A stretch of DNA of 64,000 nt. It comes from Caballeronia sp. dw_276 (GTDB lineage Bacteria > Pseudomonadota > Gammaproteobacteria > Burkholderiales > Burkholderiaceae). The notes under the pieces were generated by a model. That model searched no databases. It was not told the DNA's origin and saw nothing but the letters and a program-made list of their open reading frames with translations. The position numbers and the translations under genes were made by a program. The stretch covers positions 62,001 through 126,000 of the forward strand of contig NZ_JAAVUV010000006.1 of the NCBI RefSeq assembly GCF_018449635.1. The letters are read 5' to 3'. Positions 17,825 to 26,759 of this stretch are shown here, one piece after another; the first letter of the stretch is position 1, and every line of letters starts with the position of its first letter.

Positions 17825-19072
17825 GTGAGAGCAGTTCGCTTACCATTTTCAACCGCGAGCGTGCGTTTCGACCAGGACGCCGCCATCTGGGTCCTGCTGC
17901 AGCAAATCGTCGTGCGCGGGTTCGTTGCGGTCAAATTCCTGGCGATCGGGCGCATTCTCGGGCCCGCCGCCATCGGCAGTGTCAGCGTGGCGCTGCTCGC
18001 GGTCGCAATTGCCGAAGCGCTCAGCGACACCGGCCTGGCACAAGCCGTCGTGCAGGGCCGCGAGACGCCCAATCGCGCGCAGCTCGGCGCGGTCTGGACC
18101 ACGCTGGCATCGCGCGGGGCTTTGATTGCCGTATTGATTGCTTGCGCCGCGCCGTTCATGGATCAGCAATTTCATCTCGGCGGATCGCTGCTGTTGCTGC
18201 AGATGGCGGCGTTGCTGCCGCTGATTCGCGGTGTGGCGTCGCCGGCGTATTACATCGTCACGCGCGAACGCGGCTTCATGCGCATTGCGGGCGTGGAGAT
18301 GTCGTCGGCATTTCTCGATTGCGCGATCGGCCTGGCGTTTGCGCTCGGCGGCGCGGGCGCTTATTCGGTATTGCTCGGCATGCTGGCAGGCGAAACGCTG
18401 AAGACCGTGTTGACGTGGACCACGATGGGGCCGCGTCCGCCGCTGCGTGCGTCCTGGAAGGGCATTGGCCATTACGTGAACTTCAGCCGATGGATCTGGG
18501 CCGGCAGCGTGGTCAATCTGCTGCTGAATCAGTTCGACAAGGTGATCGTCGCGAAGCTGCTCGGGCCGGCACAACTCGGCGCGTATCAAATGTCGTCGAA
18601 GCTTGCGCAAATGCTGCTTGCTGACGCGGCGATCGCGATGTCGCAATATCTTTTCCCGACGTTTTCGGCGCATCATCGCAAGGACGCGGACTTTGCCGCG
18701 CGCTTGTTCCGCCGTTATCTTGGACTCATTGCGGGAGGACTCGTGGTGCTGGTCGTGATCCTGCGCTTTGCCGCCGAACCGCTCTTCCAGATCGTGCTGG
18801 GAACCGCGTGGTTGCCTGCCGTGCCGCTGTTCCGCATCTTCGTGGTGAACATGGCGATTGGCGCCGTGATCGCCGTGCTGGTGTCTTATCTGCGCGCGGT
18901 CGGCTTGCCGAAGGTCGCGACGCACGCATCGATCATCCAGGCCGTGGTGCTGCTCGCCACGGTGCCGGTCGCCACGCACATGTGGGGCGTGACGGGCATT
19001 GCCTGGGCCATGACCGGCGGCCTCGCGGCCGCGGCCGGTTGGATGCTGTTCCGAATCGTCAGGGAGGCGTGA
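17825..19072 (+). CDS. Wzx-type lipopolysaccharide/EPS flippase (MATE/PST superfamily)
   Basis: A polytopic membrane protein of about 415 residues with some twelve hydrophobic segments, expected to flip the lipid-linked repeat unit across the inner membrane. The order of features fits Wzx/PST exporters: a short polar N-terminus, WVLLQQIVVRGFVAVKFLAIGRILGP in helix 1, and a conserved NLLLNQFDKVIVAKLLGPAQLGAYQ in mid-protein. An ATG at 17819 is in frame, but GAGGA touches it directly; the GTG at 17825 lies 6 bases after GAGGA, so I prefer it. The stop overlaps the next gene's ATG (TGATG), which indicates translational coupling to the glycosyltransferase. Confidence 0.88.
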   Translation: MRAVRLPFSTASVRFDQDAAIWVLLQQIVVRGFVAVKFLAIGRILGPAAIGSVSVALLAVAIAEALSDTGLAQAVVQGRETPNRAQLGAVWTTLASRGALIAVLIACAAPFMDQQFHLGGSLLLLQMAALLPLIRGVASPAYYIVTRERGFMRIAGVEMSSAFLDCAIGLAFALGGAGAYSVLLGMLAGETLKTVLTWTTMGPRPPLRASWKGIGHYVNFSRWIWAGSVVNLLLNQFDKVIVAKLLGPAQLGAYQMSSKLAQMLLADAAIAMSQYLFPTFSAHHRKDADFAARLFRRYLGLIAGGLVVLVVILRFAAEPLFQIVLGTAWLPAVPLFRIFVVNMAIGAVIAVLVSYLRAVGLPKVATHASIIQAVVLLATVPVATHMWGVTGIAWAMTGGLAAAAGWMLFRIVREA

Positions 19073-20151
19073 TGCGCATCCTTCATCTTGTACTCGCACC
19101 GCGTCTTTCGGGCGCCGAAGTGCTGGCCAAGGATCTGGCGATTCATCAGCAGAACAGTGGTGAAACGGTTGGCATGACTTCGCTCAGGCCGCAGCACGAC
19201 GACTTCGTCGAACTGCGCCGCGAACTCGATATGAACCGTGTCGAGTGCATGTTCCCGGCTGCATCGCACGGAACGTTCGGCAAGTTGTGGCATTTGTACC
19301 ATTCGGTTAATCACTACAAGCCGGACGTGGTCTTTGCGCACGCGACCATCCCCGCGTTTTATGCGCGCGCGTTGCCCATAGCCGCGCCCGTGGTGTACGT
19401 GATGCACTCCGCAACCAATGACTTCGAGCGCGGATTGTTCAGGCGTATCGAACGGGTGTTGTCGCGGCGGGCGCGCGCGGTGATTGCGGTATCGCCGGCG
19501 AATATAGATGACTACGTGGCAGCCGTCGGCCGGCATCCTTCGATGCAACTCATCCCGAACGGCGTCGACATGGCGCGCTTCTCGAAAGGCCTGACCGCAA
19601 ATCCCGCCGATGACCACGCGCAGATCGTGCAGATCGGCCGATACACATCGGTGAAAAATCAGTTGCAGACGGTGCATGCCTTCAAGGAGGTGGTGAAGGT
19701 CGTGCCGCATGCGCGGTTGCTGCTGGTGGGCGTGATCGAAGACCCCGCGTATTTCACGGCGGTGAACGATCTCGTGGCGAAGCTCGGGATCGAGCGGCAT
19801 GTCACGGTGGAAGGGCCGCGCTCGGATGTATCGGATATCTTGTTCAGGGCCAGCGTATTCGCCATGCCTTCGCGTTCCGAGGGGCACAGCATTGCGTTCC
19901 TTGAGGCGCTGGCTTCAGGCGTGCCCATTGTCGCGAGCCAGATCCGGCCATTCAGCTTCGCGGAAGATTTCCCGGCTGTGCATCTGCTCGATCCGGAAGA
20001 CACCGCGAGTTATGCGCGGGCGTTGGTGACGGCGCTGGGCGAAGGACGGGCGCAAAGGCCGCTAGGCGGGCTTACGCTTGCTGACACCGCCGAGAGGTAT
20101 CTTGCCGTGGCAAGAGAGGTTACGAACGGGATGGCGGGGGCGGTGGCTTGA
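19072..20151 (+). CDS. Glycosyltransferase family 4
   Basis: A 359-residue GT4 enzyme translationally coupled to the flippase through a TGATG overlap. The N-terminus RILHLVLAPRLSGAEVLAKD has the small glycine loop. HPSMQLIPNGVDMARF and VQIGRYTSVKNQLQTVHAF mark the interdomain and donor regions. PSRSEGHSIAFLEALASGVPIV carries the E-x7-E pair. A strong terminator 20 bases after the stop ends the transcription unit and marks the right edge of the first polysaccharide locus. Donor and acceptor are unknown. Confidence 0.91.
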   Translation: MRILHLVLAPRLSGAEVLAKDLAIHQQNSGETVGMTSLRPQHDDFVELRRELDMNRVECMFPAASHGTFGKLWHLYHSVNHYKPDVVFAHATIPAFYARALPIAAPVVYVMHSATNDFERGLFRRIERVLSRRARAVIAVSPANIDDYVAAVGRHPSMQLIPNGVDMARFSKGLTANPADDHAQIVQIGRYTSVKNQLQTVHAFKEVVKVVPHARLLLVGVIEDPAYFTAVNDLVAKLGIERHVTVEGPRSDVSDILFRASVFAMPSRSEGHSIAFLEALASGVPIVASQIRPFSFAEDFPAVHLLDPEDTASYARALVTALGEGRAQRPLGGLTLADTAERYLAVAREVTNGMAGAVA

Positions 20152-20171
20152 GGTGAAATGAAGTCTCAAAG

Positions 20172-20203
20172 AAAAACGCCGGCTCTAAGCCGGCGTTTTC
20201 CGT
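20172..20203 (+). terminator. Rho-independent terminator closing the first EPS locus
   Basis: AAAACGCCGGC and GCCGGCGTTTT pair around the short loop TCTAA, a perfect stem flanked by A and T runs. It can act on both strands: the small MFS-partner gene converges from the right and ends at 20217. Confidence 0.88.
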
Positions 20204-20216
20204 TCTACCTACAAGA

Positions 20217-20363
20217 TCAATGAAACAGCTTCGTCGCCTGCACGAGCGTGTTGATCACGCCCCACGCCAGCGGCACGATCACATAGATCCAAAAAACTCC
20301 AAGCAACGCCTTGTTCGTCGGTACGGCATTCGACGAAAGATTCTGATCGATACGAGTGTTCAT
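20217..20363 (-). CDS. 48-residue MFS transporter small subunit
   Basis: A tiny membrane protein with one hydrophobic helix (ALLGVFWIYVIVPLAWGVI) after a polar N-terminus that begins MNTRIDQNL. It lies 29 bases downstream of, and on the same strand as, the OFA-family transporter. That position and its sequence fit the small partner proteins often annotated beside oxalate/formate-type MFS transporters in Burkholderiaceae. It probably associates with and stabilises the transporter in the inner membrane. The function of this partner class is poorly defined; the gene call rests on context, start codon and hydrophobicity. Confidence 0.75.
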   Translation of the reverse strand: MNTRIDQNLSSNAVPTNKALLGVFWIYVIVPLAWGVINTLVQATKLFH

Positions 20364-20392
20364 TGCGTTCTCCGGTTTATGGTTGGTCTGGC

Positions 20393-21790
20393 TTATTCCG
20401 ACGCAAGCGCCGAAGCACTCATGTGATGTTTCGCGTTCACCTGCTTCACGAGGAAATTGCAGATGAAGCCAAGCACCAGCAGCCCCGCCATGATGTGCAG
20501 CGTGGTCGTGTAGGCCTGCGCCTTTTCCACGCCATGCGCCACCTGATACGCGCGAATGTAGTTCACCAGCACCGGCCCCGCGATACCCGCAGCCGCCCAC
20601 GCCGTCAGCAGCCGTCCGTGAATGCCGCCAACGAACTTCGTGCCGAAGATATCGGCGAGATACGCCGGAACGGTCGCGAAACCGCCGCCGTACATCGAGA
20701 GAATGACGCAGTAGGAAAGCACGAAGAGCGCAACATTTCCGCTCTGCGCAAATTGCGGTACGAGCCAGTACAGCACGGCGCCCAGCGCGAAGAACACGAA
20801 GTAGGTGTTTTTGCGGCCAAGCCAGTCCGATCCCGATGCCCACACGAACCGTCCGCCCATGTTGAAGAGCGACAGCAAGCCGACAAACCCCGCAGCCGCA
20901 CCAGCAGTAATGGTCGCCTTGAAGCTCTCCTGGATCATCACCGACGCTTGTCCCAGCACGCCGATACCCGCCGTCACGTTGAGGAACAGCACGAGCCAGA
21001 TCAGATAGAACTGTGGCGTCTTCAACGCCTGATCGATATGCACGTGATTGCGCGTGATCATCTTGTTGCCGTTGTCGGCAGGCGGCGTCCAGCCGGCGGG
21101 AATCCAGTTCGCGGGCGGCACGCGAATGGCGAGCGCGCCTATCGACATGGAGATGAAATAAACGATACCCAGCACCACGAAGGTCTCGGTCACGCCGTTG
21201 CTCGTCGCGCTCTTGAAGTGATTCATCAAGGCGACCGATGCGGGCGCGGCGATCATCGCGCCACCGCCGAAGCCCATGATCGCCATGCCGGTCGCCATGC
21301 CGCGGCGGTCCGGGAACCATCGGATCAGCGTTGAAACCGGCGACACATAACCCAGCCCGAGCCCGATTCCGCCAATCACGCCATAGCCGAGATAGACCAG
21401 GACGATCTGATGCAAATGGATGCCCAGCGCTGCGACCAGGAAGCCGCCGCCGAAGCAGCACGCCGCCGTGAACATCGTGCGGCGCGGGCCGACTTTCTCC
21501 AGCCACTTGCCGGCAAATGCCGCCGACAAACCCAGGAACACGATGGCCAGCGAAAAGATCCAGCCGAGCGTGGTCAGCGACCAGTCATCGGGCGCCGACT
21601 CGGTGATGCCGATCACGCGGGTGAGCGGCGCGTTGAAAACAGAAAATGCATACGCCTGGCCGATACACAAATGCACGGCGAGCGCCGCGGGTGGCACCAT
21701 CCACCGGGAGAATCCGGGTTTTGCGACGGTGGCTTCTTTAGAAAAAAATCCTGGTGATGGGTGAATCGCGCTATCTGAGCGGGTGCTCAT
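20393..21790 (-). CDS. OFA-family MFS transporter (oxalate/formate antiporter type)
   Basis: An inner-membrane carrier of 465 residues with twelve predicted helices, of the oxalate:formate antiporter family. Marks include WMVPPAALAVHLCIGQAYAFSVF in helix 1, the loop 2-3 motif GKWLEKVGPRRTMF, and GLGYVSPVSTLIRWFPDRRGMATG, the family's characteristic mid-domain stretch. Members move small carboxylates. No oxalate-degrading enzyme (Oxc/Frc) is visible nearby, so the substrate is open. Its own promoter must lie in the 708-base AT-richer region upstream. The small partner gene follows in the same transcript. Confidence 0.9.
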   Translation of the reverse strand: MSTRSDSAIHPSPGFFSKEATVAKPGFSRWMVPPAALAVHLCIGQAYAFSVFNAPLTRVIGITESAPDDWSLTTLGWIFSLAIVFLGLSAAFAGKWLEKVGPRRTMFTAACCFGGGFLVAALGIHLHQIVLVYLGYGVIGGIGLGLGYVSPVSTLIRWFPDRRGMATGMAIMGFGGGAMIAAPASVALMNHFKSATSNGVTETFVVLGIVYFISMSIGALAIRVPPANWIPAGWTPPADNGNKMITRNHVHIDQALKTPQFYLIWLVLFLNVTAGIGVLGQASVMIQESFKATITAGAAAGFVGLLSLFNMGGRFVWASGSDWLGRKNTYFVFFALGAVLYWLVPQFAQSGNVALFVLSYCVILSMYGGGFATVPAYLADIFGTKFVGGIHGRLLTAWAAAGIAGPVLVNYIRAYQVAHGVEKAQAYTTTLHIMAGLLVLGFICNFLVKQVNAKHHMSASALASE

Positions 21791-22498
21791 TGTGGTCTCC
21801 AGACTTGGTTTATTGCGCTGTTTATCGTTTGCTTTTTTTATTGCATGTCTTATCCGGCATTTCGGCTGAGTTGCCGGAATGCCGCTTCGATCGCCGTAGT
21901 GCGGTGAAAGAGGAAAAGGACAAGAAAAGCGAAGAAAATAGGCTTCCGATCTTCATAATTTGCACGCGTTGAAGCGTTGCTGCCACGATAGTTAAGCCAT
22001 CGAATCAATGCAATAGGATATGTTCAGACATAAGTGTTTGTACTAATAAGGCAACCCCTGCATTCGGATGTTTTTACGGCACCGGCTAAACAAAACTTTA
22101 GGGTTAATTGCGAGGAGCCGGTAAGAACAGCTCAAAACGTCTCACCGTTAAAATATCTATGCAGGCAATAGCTTTGATTAATTCTCAGTGAGTCCGAGCT
22201 ATTTAAATCAGTTTCAGACAGGTGCTTTCGCGGCAAGTCCTGCCTCCCACATGAATTCTGGAAGTCTTTTCAGCGACACGTTCCTGCCGTAATCTGAGAC
22301 ACCCCACGCCGCCCCGGCGTCTTTTCCAGGCAACGATCAAACACAAAGACGCCGCGCGAACGGCGCAGCTTTTTGTATGACCAGGACCGCATGACCAGGA
22401 CGTACGAATACTTTGCAGGTCCCTCGCGTTGCGCACACGAAAGGTGGCGATTCTCAACGTGGACGCAACGTGCAATCTCACCTTAAGGAGCACGTTCG
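21791..22498. other. Intergenic region, 708 bases, AT-richer than the surroundings
   Basis: This lies between the divergent OFA transporter and the alpha/beta hydrolase. No protein-coding frame looks real. The stretch at about 21.8-22.2 kb is noticeably AT-rich (runs such as GCTTTTTTTATTG) in an otherwise GC-rich window. It probably holds both promoters and perhaps regulator sites. AAGGAG at about 22485-22490 is the hydrolase ribosome binding site. No RNA gene was recognised. Confidence 0.55.
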
Positions 22499-23320
22499 AT
22501 GAGCACGATCAAGACGAAGGACGGCACGGAGATTTTTTTCAAGGACTGGGGGTCGGGCAAGACGGTGGTGTTTTCGCATGGCTGGCCGTTGAACGCGGAT
22601 GCATGGGATTCGCAAATGCTGTTTCTGGTCCAGAAAGGATTCAGGGTCATCGCGCATGACCGGCGGGGGCACGGACGATCCGGTCAGCCGGCGCTTGGCA
22701 ATGACATGAACACGTACGCCGACGATCTCGCCGCGGTGCTGGACGCGCTCGACGTGAAAGAGGCCATGCTGGTGGGCCATTCAACGGGCGGTGGCGAAGT
22801 CGCGCATTACATCGGACGTCATGGGACGGGGCGGGTATCGAAGGCGGTATTGATCGGCGCCGTGCCGCCGCTGATGCTGAAAACCGAGGGCAATCCGAAC
22901 GGCGTGCCAAAAGACGTGTTCGACGGCATCCGTGCCGGCGTCGCGGCGGACCGGTCGCAGTTCTACAAGGACCTGGCGCTGCCTTTCTTTGGGTATAACC
23001 GCGAGGGCGCCAAGAAATCGCAGGGTGTGATCGATTCGTTCTGGGCGCAGGGCATGCTTGGGGGAATCGTCGGGCATTACGCGTGCATCCGCGAGTTCTC
23101 GGAAGTGGATTACACGGAAGACCTGAAGAAGATCGATGTACCCACATTGATCCTGCACGGCGACGACGACCAGATCGTTCCCATCGATACCGCCGGGCGC
23201 ATGTCCGCGAAGATCGTGCCGAACGCCACGCTCAAGGTTTATCCGGGCGGCGCGCACGGCATGTGCGTGGTGGAAGCGGACAAGGTGAACGCGGACCTGC
23301 TGGAATTTGCATCGAGCTAA
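22499..23320 (+). CDS. Alpha/beta hydrolase, non-heme chloroperoxidase type
   Basis: A 273-residue alpha/beta hydrolase. The nucleophile elbow is GHSTGGGE, the acid is the Asp in [12 protein letters not shown] and the base is the His in YPGGAHGM, all in the expected order. The early oxyanion block reads [12 protein letters not shown]. The GGGE after the nucleophile is typical of bacterial non-heme (perhydrolase-type) chloroperoxidases, which catalyse perhydrolysis or ester hydrolysis. The start ATG has AAGGAG upstream. It stands alone between divergent and convergent genes, so its pathway cannot be read from context. Confidence 0.9.
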   Translation: MSTIKTKDGTEIFFKDWGSGKTVVFSHGWPLNADAWDSQMLFLVQKGFRVIAHDRRGHGRSGQPALGNDMNTYADDLAAVLDALDVKEAMLVGHSTGGGEVAHYIGRHGTGRVSKAVLIGAVPPLMLKTEGNPNGVPKDVFDGIRAGVAADRSQFYKDLALPFFGYNREGAKKSQGVIDSFWAQGMLGGIVGHYACIREFSEVDYTEDLKKIDVPTLILHGDDDQIVPIDTAGRMSAKIVPNATLKVYPGGAHGMCVVEADKVNADLLEFASS

Positions 23321-23327
23321 AACAATA

Positions 23328-23358
23328 GCGCCGGCTGGGAGGCCGGCGCATCTTCATG
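23328..23358 (+). terminator. Weak hairpin terminator after hydrolase gene
   Basis: GCGCCGGC (23328-23335) pairs exactly with GCCGGCGC (23342-23349) around a 6-base loop, followed by ATCTTCATG and, a little later, ATTTTTT. It lies between convergent genes; the U-tract is imperfect. Confidence 0.5.
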
Positions 23359-23363
23359 CAGCG

Positions 23364-24473
23364 TTATTTTTTCGCCGGATGCGCGCGGCGGAACACCATC
23401 CATCGCGGTGACTTGAATCTGACAATGCTCACGTACAACCATACGTACGTGAACGCAAACACCACGACGAAGCAGAACAAATGCACCGTATGCCGCCAGA
23501 ACAGCGTGGCGGGGATCACGGCGACCAGGCACAGCAACCACAAGTACGGCGATGTCAGCGAGTTGCGCCGCGTGAGTTCACGTGCGTTCTGCGCGCCGAC
23601 GGCCCATCGCATGAGGCGTTTGTAGACCAGCATGTGCAGGTGCACGCCGTCAGGAATGCCCGGCGAAATGCCGCGAATGAACTTCTTCCGGTAGATCGAA
23701 AAACACGTCTCGAAGATCGGATACATGAAGAGCAACACGGGAAACCATGCCGATACATCACGGTTGCGCATCACGAGCATGATCGACAATTCAGCGAGCA
23801 TGAAGCCGATGAAATACGCGCCGCCATCGCCCAGAAAGATCAGGCCTGCGGGGAAGTTCCAGATGAAAAAGCCCATCACCGCGCCCATCATGATCAACGA
23901 CGCCGATAGCACGACCGGATCGTGAACCTGGAACGCAACGTACGCGAGCGAGGCGAACATCATGAAGGCGACCATTGATGCAAGCCCGTTGAAGCCGTCG
24001 ATGATATTGATCGCGTTCGCCAGCGCCGCCACCGCGATCACGGTCACGAGGCACGAGATCACGCCATAGGTCAGCAGGAAGTCGAGCGGCGGCACGCTGA
24101 TGCGCGTGACGGCAATGCCGAGCAGGAAATACGCGAGCGCGGCGGCGGCCATCGTGCAGACCAGGCGCACGACGGGCGTCACGCGCTTGGTCAGATCTTC
24201 AATGAGCCCCGAAAAGAAAGCGGGCAACCCGCACGCGACCACCGCGAGAATGCCGCTCGATACAACCGGATAACTCCATCGAAGCTGCACGGCGGAGACG
24301 GCGAGCCCCAGAAGTATCCCGACGCCGCCGACGCGCGGCACCGACCGCGCGTGAAACTTCTGCACGCCGGTCAGATCGGTATCGCCGGAAATGCCTTCGT
24401 GCAAGTGCGCAAACCGCACGATCAACAGCGTGATGAACAGCGAAACCAGAAAACCGAGCGCGAAGCTAAGCAT
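23364..24473 (-). CDS. WecA/WbpL-like polyprenyl-phosphate sugar-1-phosphate transferase
   Basis: An integral-membrane enzyme of the PNPT family (MraY/WecA) that transfers an N-acetylaminosugar-1-phosphate to undecaprenyl phosphate and so starts a lipid-linked glycan. The 369-residue protein has about eleven helices, plus the family blocks FHARSVPRVGGVGIL, NAINIIDGFNGLAS and IFLGDGGAYFIGF, whose aspartates bind metal and substrate, and a cytoplasmic loop with the HxH-like GVHLHMLVYKRL. It is the last gene of a minus-strand run (flippase, GT2, GT4, galE, this gene). It probably initiates the second polysaccharide. Confidence 0.93.
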   Translation of the reverse strand: MLSFALGFLVSLFITLLIVRFAHLHEGISGDTDLTGVQKFHARSVPRVGGVGILLGLAVSAVQLRWSYPVVSSGILAVVACGLPAFFSGLIEDLTKRVTPVVRLVCTMAAAALAYFLLGIAVTRISVPPLDFLLTYGVISCLVTVIAVAALANAINIIDGFNGLASMVAFMMFASLAYVAFQVHDPVVLSASLIMMGAVMGFFIWNFPAGLIFLGDGGAYFIGFMLAELSIMLVMRNRDVSAWFPVLLFMYPIFETCFSIYRKKFIRGISPGIPDGVHLHMLVYKRLMRWAVGAQNARELTRRNSLTSPYLWLLCLVAVIPATLFWRHTVHLFCFVVVFAFTYVWLYVSIVRFKSPRWMVFRRAHPAKK

Positions 24474-24504
24474 GAAAAATAATCACTAAAAAGAACGAGA
24501 CCGG

Positions 24505-25539
24505 TCAGGCAAAGCCCTTCGGATTCTGCGACTGCCAGCGCCAATGATCGGCGCACATCCGCTCGATGCCATGTTCCGCCTGCCAGCCGATCAGCGCGGC
24601 CGCGGCGGCGGGATTCGCGTAACACTCGGCGATATCGCCCGGACGGCGCGCCACGAGTTCGTACGGCACAGGCTTGCCCGACGCCGTTTCGAACGCCTTC
24701 ACCACGTCTAGCACGCTGTAACCCTGACCCGTGCCGAGGTTCACGACGAAGCTGCGATCAAGCGATTGCAGCGCATCGATTGCCTTGATGTGGCCGCGCG
24801 CCAGATCCACCACGTGGATGTAATCACGCACGCCGGTGCCATCGGGCGTCGGATAGTCGCTGCCAAAAATGCGCAGACGTTCGAGCTTGCCCACGGCGAC
24901 TTGCGCCACGTAAGGCATCAGGTTGTTCGGCACGCCCGCCGGATCTTCGCCGATCAAACCGCTGTCATGCGCGCCGACCGGATTGAAATAGCGCAGCGTG
25001 GCAATGCGCCACGACGGGTCGGAGATTTCCAGGTCGCGCAAAATCTGCTCGGCGATCAGCTTTGATTGGCCGTAGGGGTTGGTCGCCGAAAGCGGAAAGG
25101 ATTCATCGATAGGCACGCTCTTCGGCATGCCATACACCGTCGCCGACGAGCTGAACACGATGTTCTTCACGTTGCGCGCGCGCATGACGTCGAGCAGCAC
25201 GAGCAGGCTATCCACGTTGTTGCGGTAATACTCGATCGGCTTTGCGACCGATTCACCCACCGACTTCAGCGCCGCGAAGTGGATTGCGCCGGTGATCGCG
25301 TGTTCATCGAAGATGCGGGCGAGGGCGGTTTCATCGCGCGCGTCCGCTTCGTAGAACGCGAGCGTTTTGCCCGTGATCTGTTCCACGCGCTTGAGCGACT
25401 GCGCGTTGCTGTTCACGAGGTTGTCGATCACGACAACGCCGAATCCCGCATTCAACAATTCCACGCAGGTATGCGAGCCGATAAAACCAGCGCCGCCGGT
25501 CACGAGAATGGTGCCTTTATCTTTTGTGTGTTCTGTCAT
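24505..25539 (-). CDS. galE: UDP-glucose 4-epimerase
   Basis: Interconverts UDP-glucose and UDP-galactose, and possibly the N-acetyl forms, supplying precursor for the adjacent glycan locus. The 344-residue protein has the NAD loop GGAGFIGSH, the catalytic Ser in SSSATVYG and the YxxxK pair in NPYGQSK, in the standard spacing. It lies 31 bases upstream of the WecA-like gene and 45 bases downstream of a GT4 gene, all on the same strand, so an operon is likely. If it accepts UDP-GlcNAc it would feed GalNAc to the initiating transferase. Confidence 0.95.
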   Translation of the reverse strand: MTEHTKDKGTILVTGGAGFIGSHTCVELLNAGFGVVVIDNLVNSNAQSLKRVEQITGKTLAFYEADARDETALARIFDEHAITGAIHFAALKSVGESVAKPIEYYRNNVDSLLVLLDVMRARNVKNIVFSSSATVYGMPKSVPIDESFPLSATNPYGQSKLIAEQILRDLEISDPSWRIATLRYFNPVGAHDSGLIGEDPAGVPNNLMPYVAQVAVGKLERLRIFGSDYPTPDGTGVRDYIHVVDLARGHIKAIDALQSLDRSFVVNLGTGQGYSVLDVVKAFETASGKPVPYELVARRPGDIAECYANPAAAAALIGWQAEHGIERMCADHWRWQSQNPKGFA

Positions 25540-25584
25540 GAGTTTCGCTCCCGGTGGTGCTCTTTAATGTAAAACGCCGATCGC

Positions 25585-26730
25585 CTAGAAGCCGGTGATC
25601 GCGCGTATTGTGCCTTTATAACGTTCGACGACGCCGTTTTCATCGAATTCCCGCGTGACCTTGGCGCGGCCCGCAACGCCCATTTCGGCGCGCGCCGCGT
25701 GGCTTGCTTGCAGCATGCGCTCTAATTGTTGCGTCAGGCTGTCCGCGCTTTTTGCTTCGCAAAGAAAACCGGTCACGCCGTTTTCGACGACTTCGCGGCA
25801 GCCGGGGACGTCGGTGGCGACGATCGGACGGCCCATCGCCGAGGCTTCCATCAAGGTCCGCGGCACGCCTTCACGATACGACGGCAACACGACGCAATCG
25901 GCGTTATCGATAAACGCGCGGACGTCCGTTGCTTCGCCGAGATAATCGATGACGCCTTCGCGCTGCCACGCCTGGACTTCGTCGAGCGTGATCGCGCTGG
26001 GGTTGTCCACGCCGGCCGGCCCGAGCAGCTGGAACCGCGCGTACGGATATTTTGCGCGAATCCGGCGCGCTGCCTCGACATATTCCGCCACGCCTTTATC
26101 CCACAGCAGGCGGCCAATTAAAACGAAAAAAAAGCCTTCCGTCTGCGGGTTGGCGCGCGGTAGCGGCTGAAAAGCGTAATCGGCGAGATCGACGCCTTCG
26201 CCGTGCAAAAGACGCGCGCGTTCGGGATGAACCAGCAGGTTTTGATCGATGAACGCCTGGCGGTCGTCCTTGTTGAGGAACCAGACTTCGCGCGGAAAGC
26301 GGAATGCGAACTTGTAGAGTTTCTTCGCGATGTTTGCCGTTCCGCTTTGCTGGATGAACACGTAACCGAGGCCCGTGGTCACGGCGATCGACGGAATCCC
26401 CGCCAGCTTCGCGGCAATCGTCCCGTAGATATTCGCCTTGATCGTGTAATGGAAGACGATGTGCGGCCTTGCATTCCGATACTCGCGATAGAGCGCGGCG
26501 AGCGTTTTGAGGTCATCGCGTGGATTGGTTCCCTTCGACGCCATGGGTAGGTCGACGCATCGGCAACCCATTTCTTCCATCAGCGGGAACGTGCGGTCGC
26601 GCGGCGCGATGATCGAAACTTCCGCGCCCTGTTCGATCAACGTTCGCAGCAAACCGCGCCGGTAGGTGTAGATCGCCCAGGCGGTGTTGCACACGAGGGC
26701 GATGCGTAGGCGGGATTTTTCTGCGTTCAT
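25585..26730 (-). CDS. Glycosyltransferase family 4
   Basis: A 381-residue GT4 enzyme of the second polysaccharide locus. The N-terminus RIALVCNTAWAIYTYRRGL starts the acceptor domain. Donor-site marks are VLIGRLLWDKGVAEYVEAA and LPSYREGVPRTLMEASAMGR, with the E-x7-E pair. Start choice is uncertain. The ATG at 26730 gives the best family N-terminus, but an ATG at 26739 and a GTG at 26763 that overlaps the GT2 stop (GTGA, translational coupling) are also in frame. The gene is co-directional with GT2 upstream and galE downstream. Confidence 0.9.
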   Translation of the reverse strand: MNAEKSRLRIALVCNTAWAIYTYRRGLLRTLIEQGAEVSIIAPRDRTFPLMEEMGCRCVDLPMASKGTNPRDDLKTLAALYREYRNARPHIVFHYTIKANIYGTIAAKLAGIPSIAVTTGLGYVFIQQSGTANIAKKLYKFAFRFPREVWFLNKDDRQAFIDQNLLVHPERARLLHGEGVDLADYAFQPLPRANPQTEGFFFVLIGRLLWDKGVAEYVEAARRIRAKYPYARFQLLGPAGVDNPSAITLDEVQAWQREGVIDYLGEATDVRAFIDNADCVVLPSYREGVPRTLMEASAMGRPIVATDVPGCREVVENGVTGFLCEAKSADSLTQQLERMLQASHAARAEMGVAGRAKVTREFDENGVVERYKGTIRAITGF

Positions 26731-26759
26731 TCTTTCCATTTGAAAAAAGAGGCGTTGTT

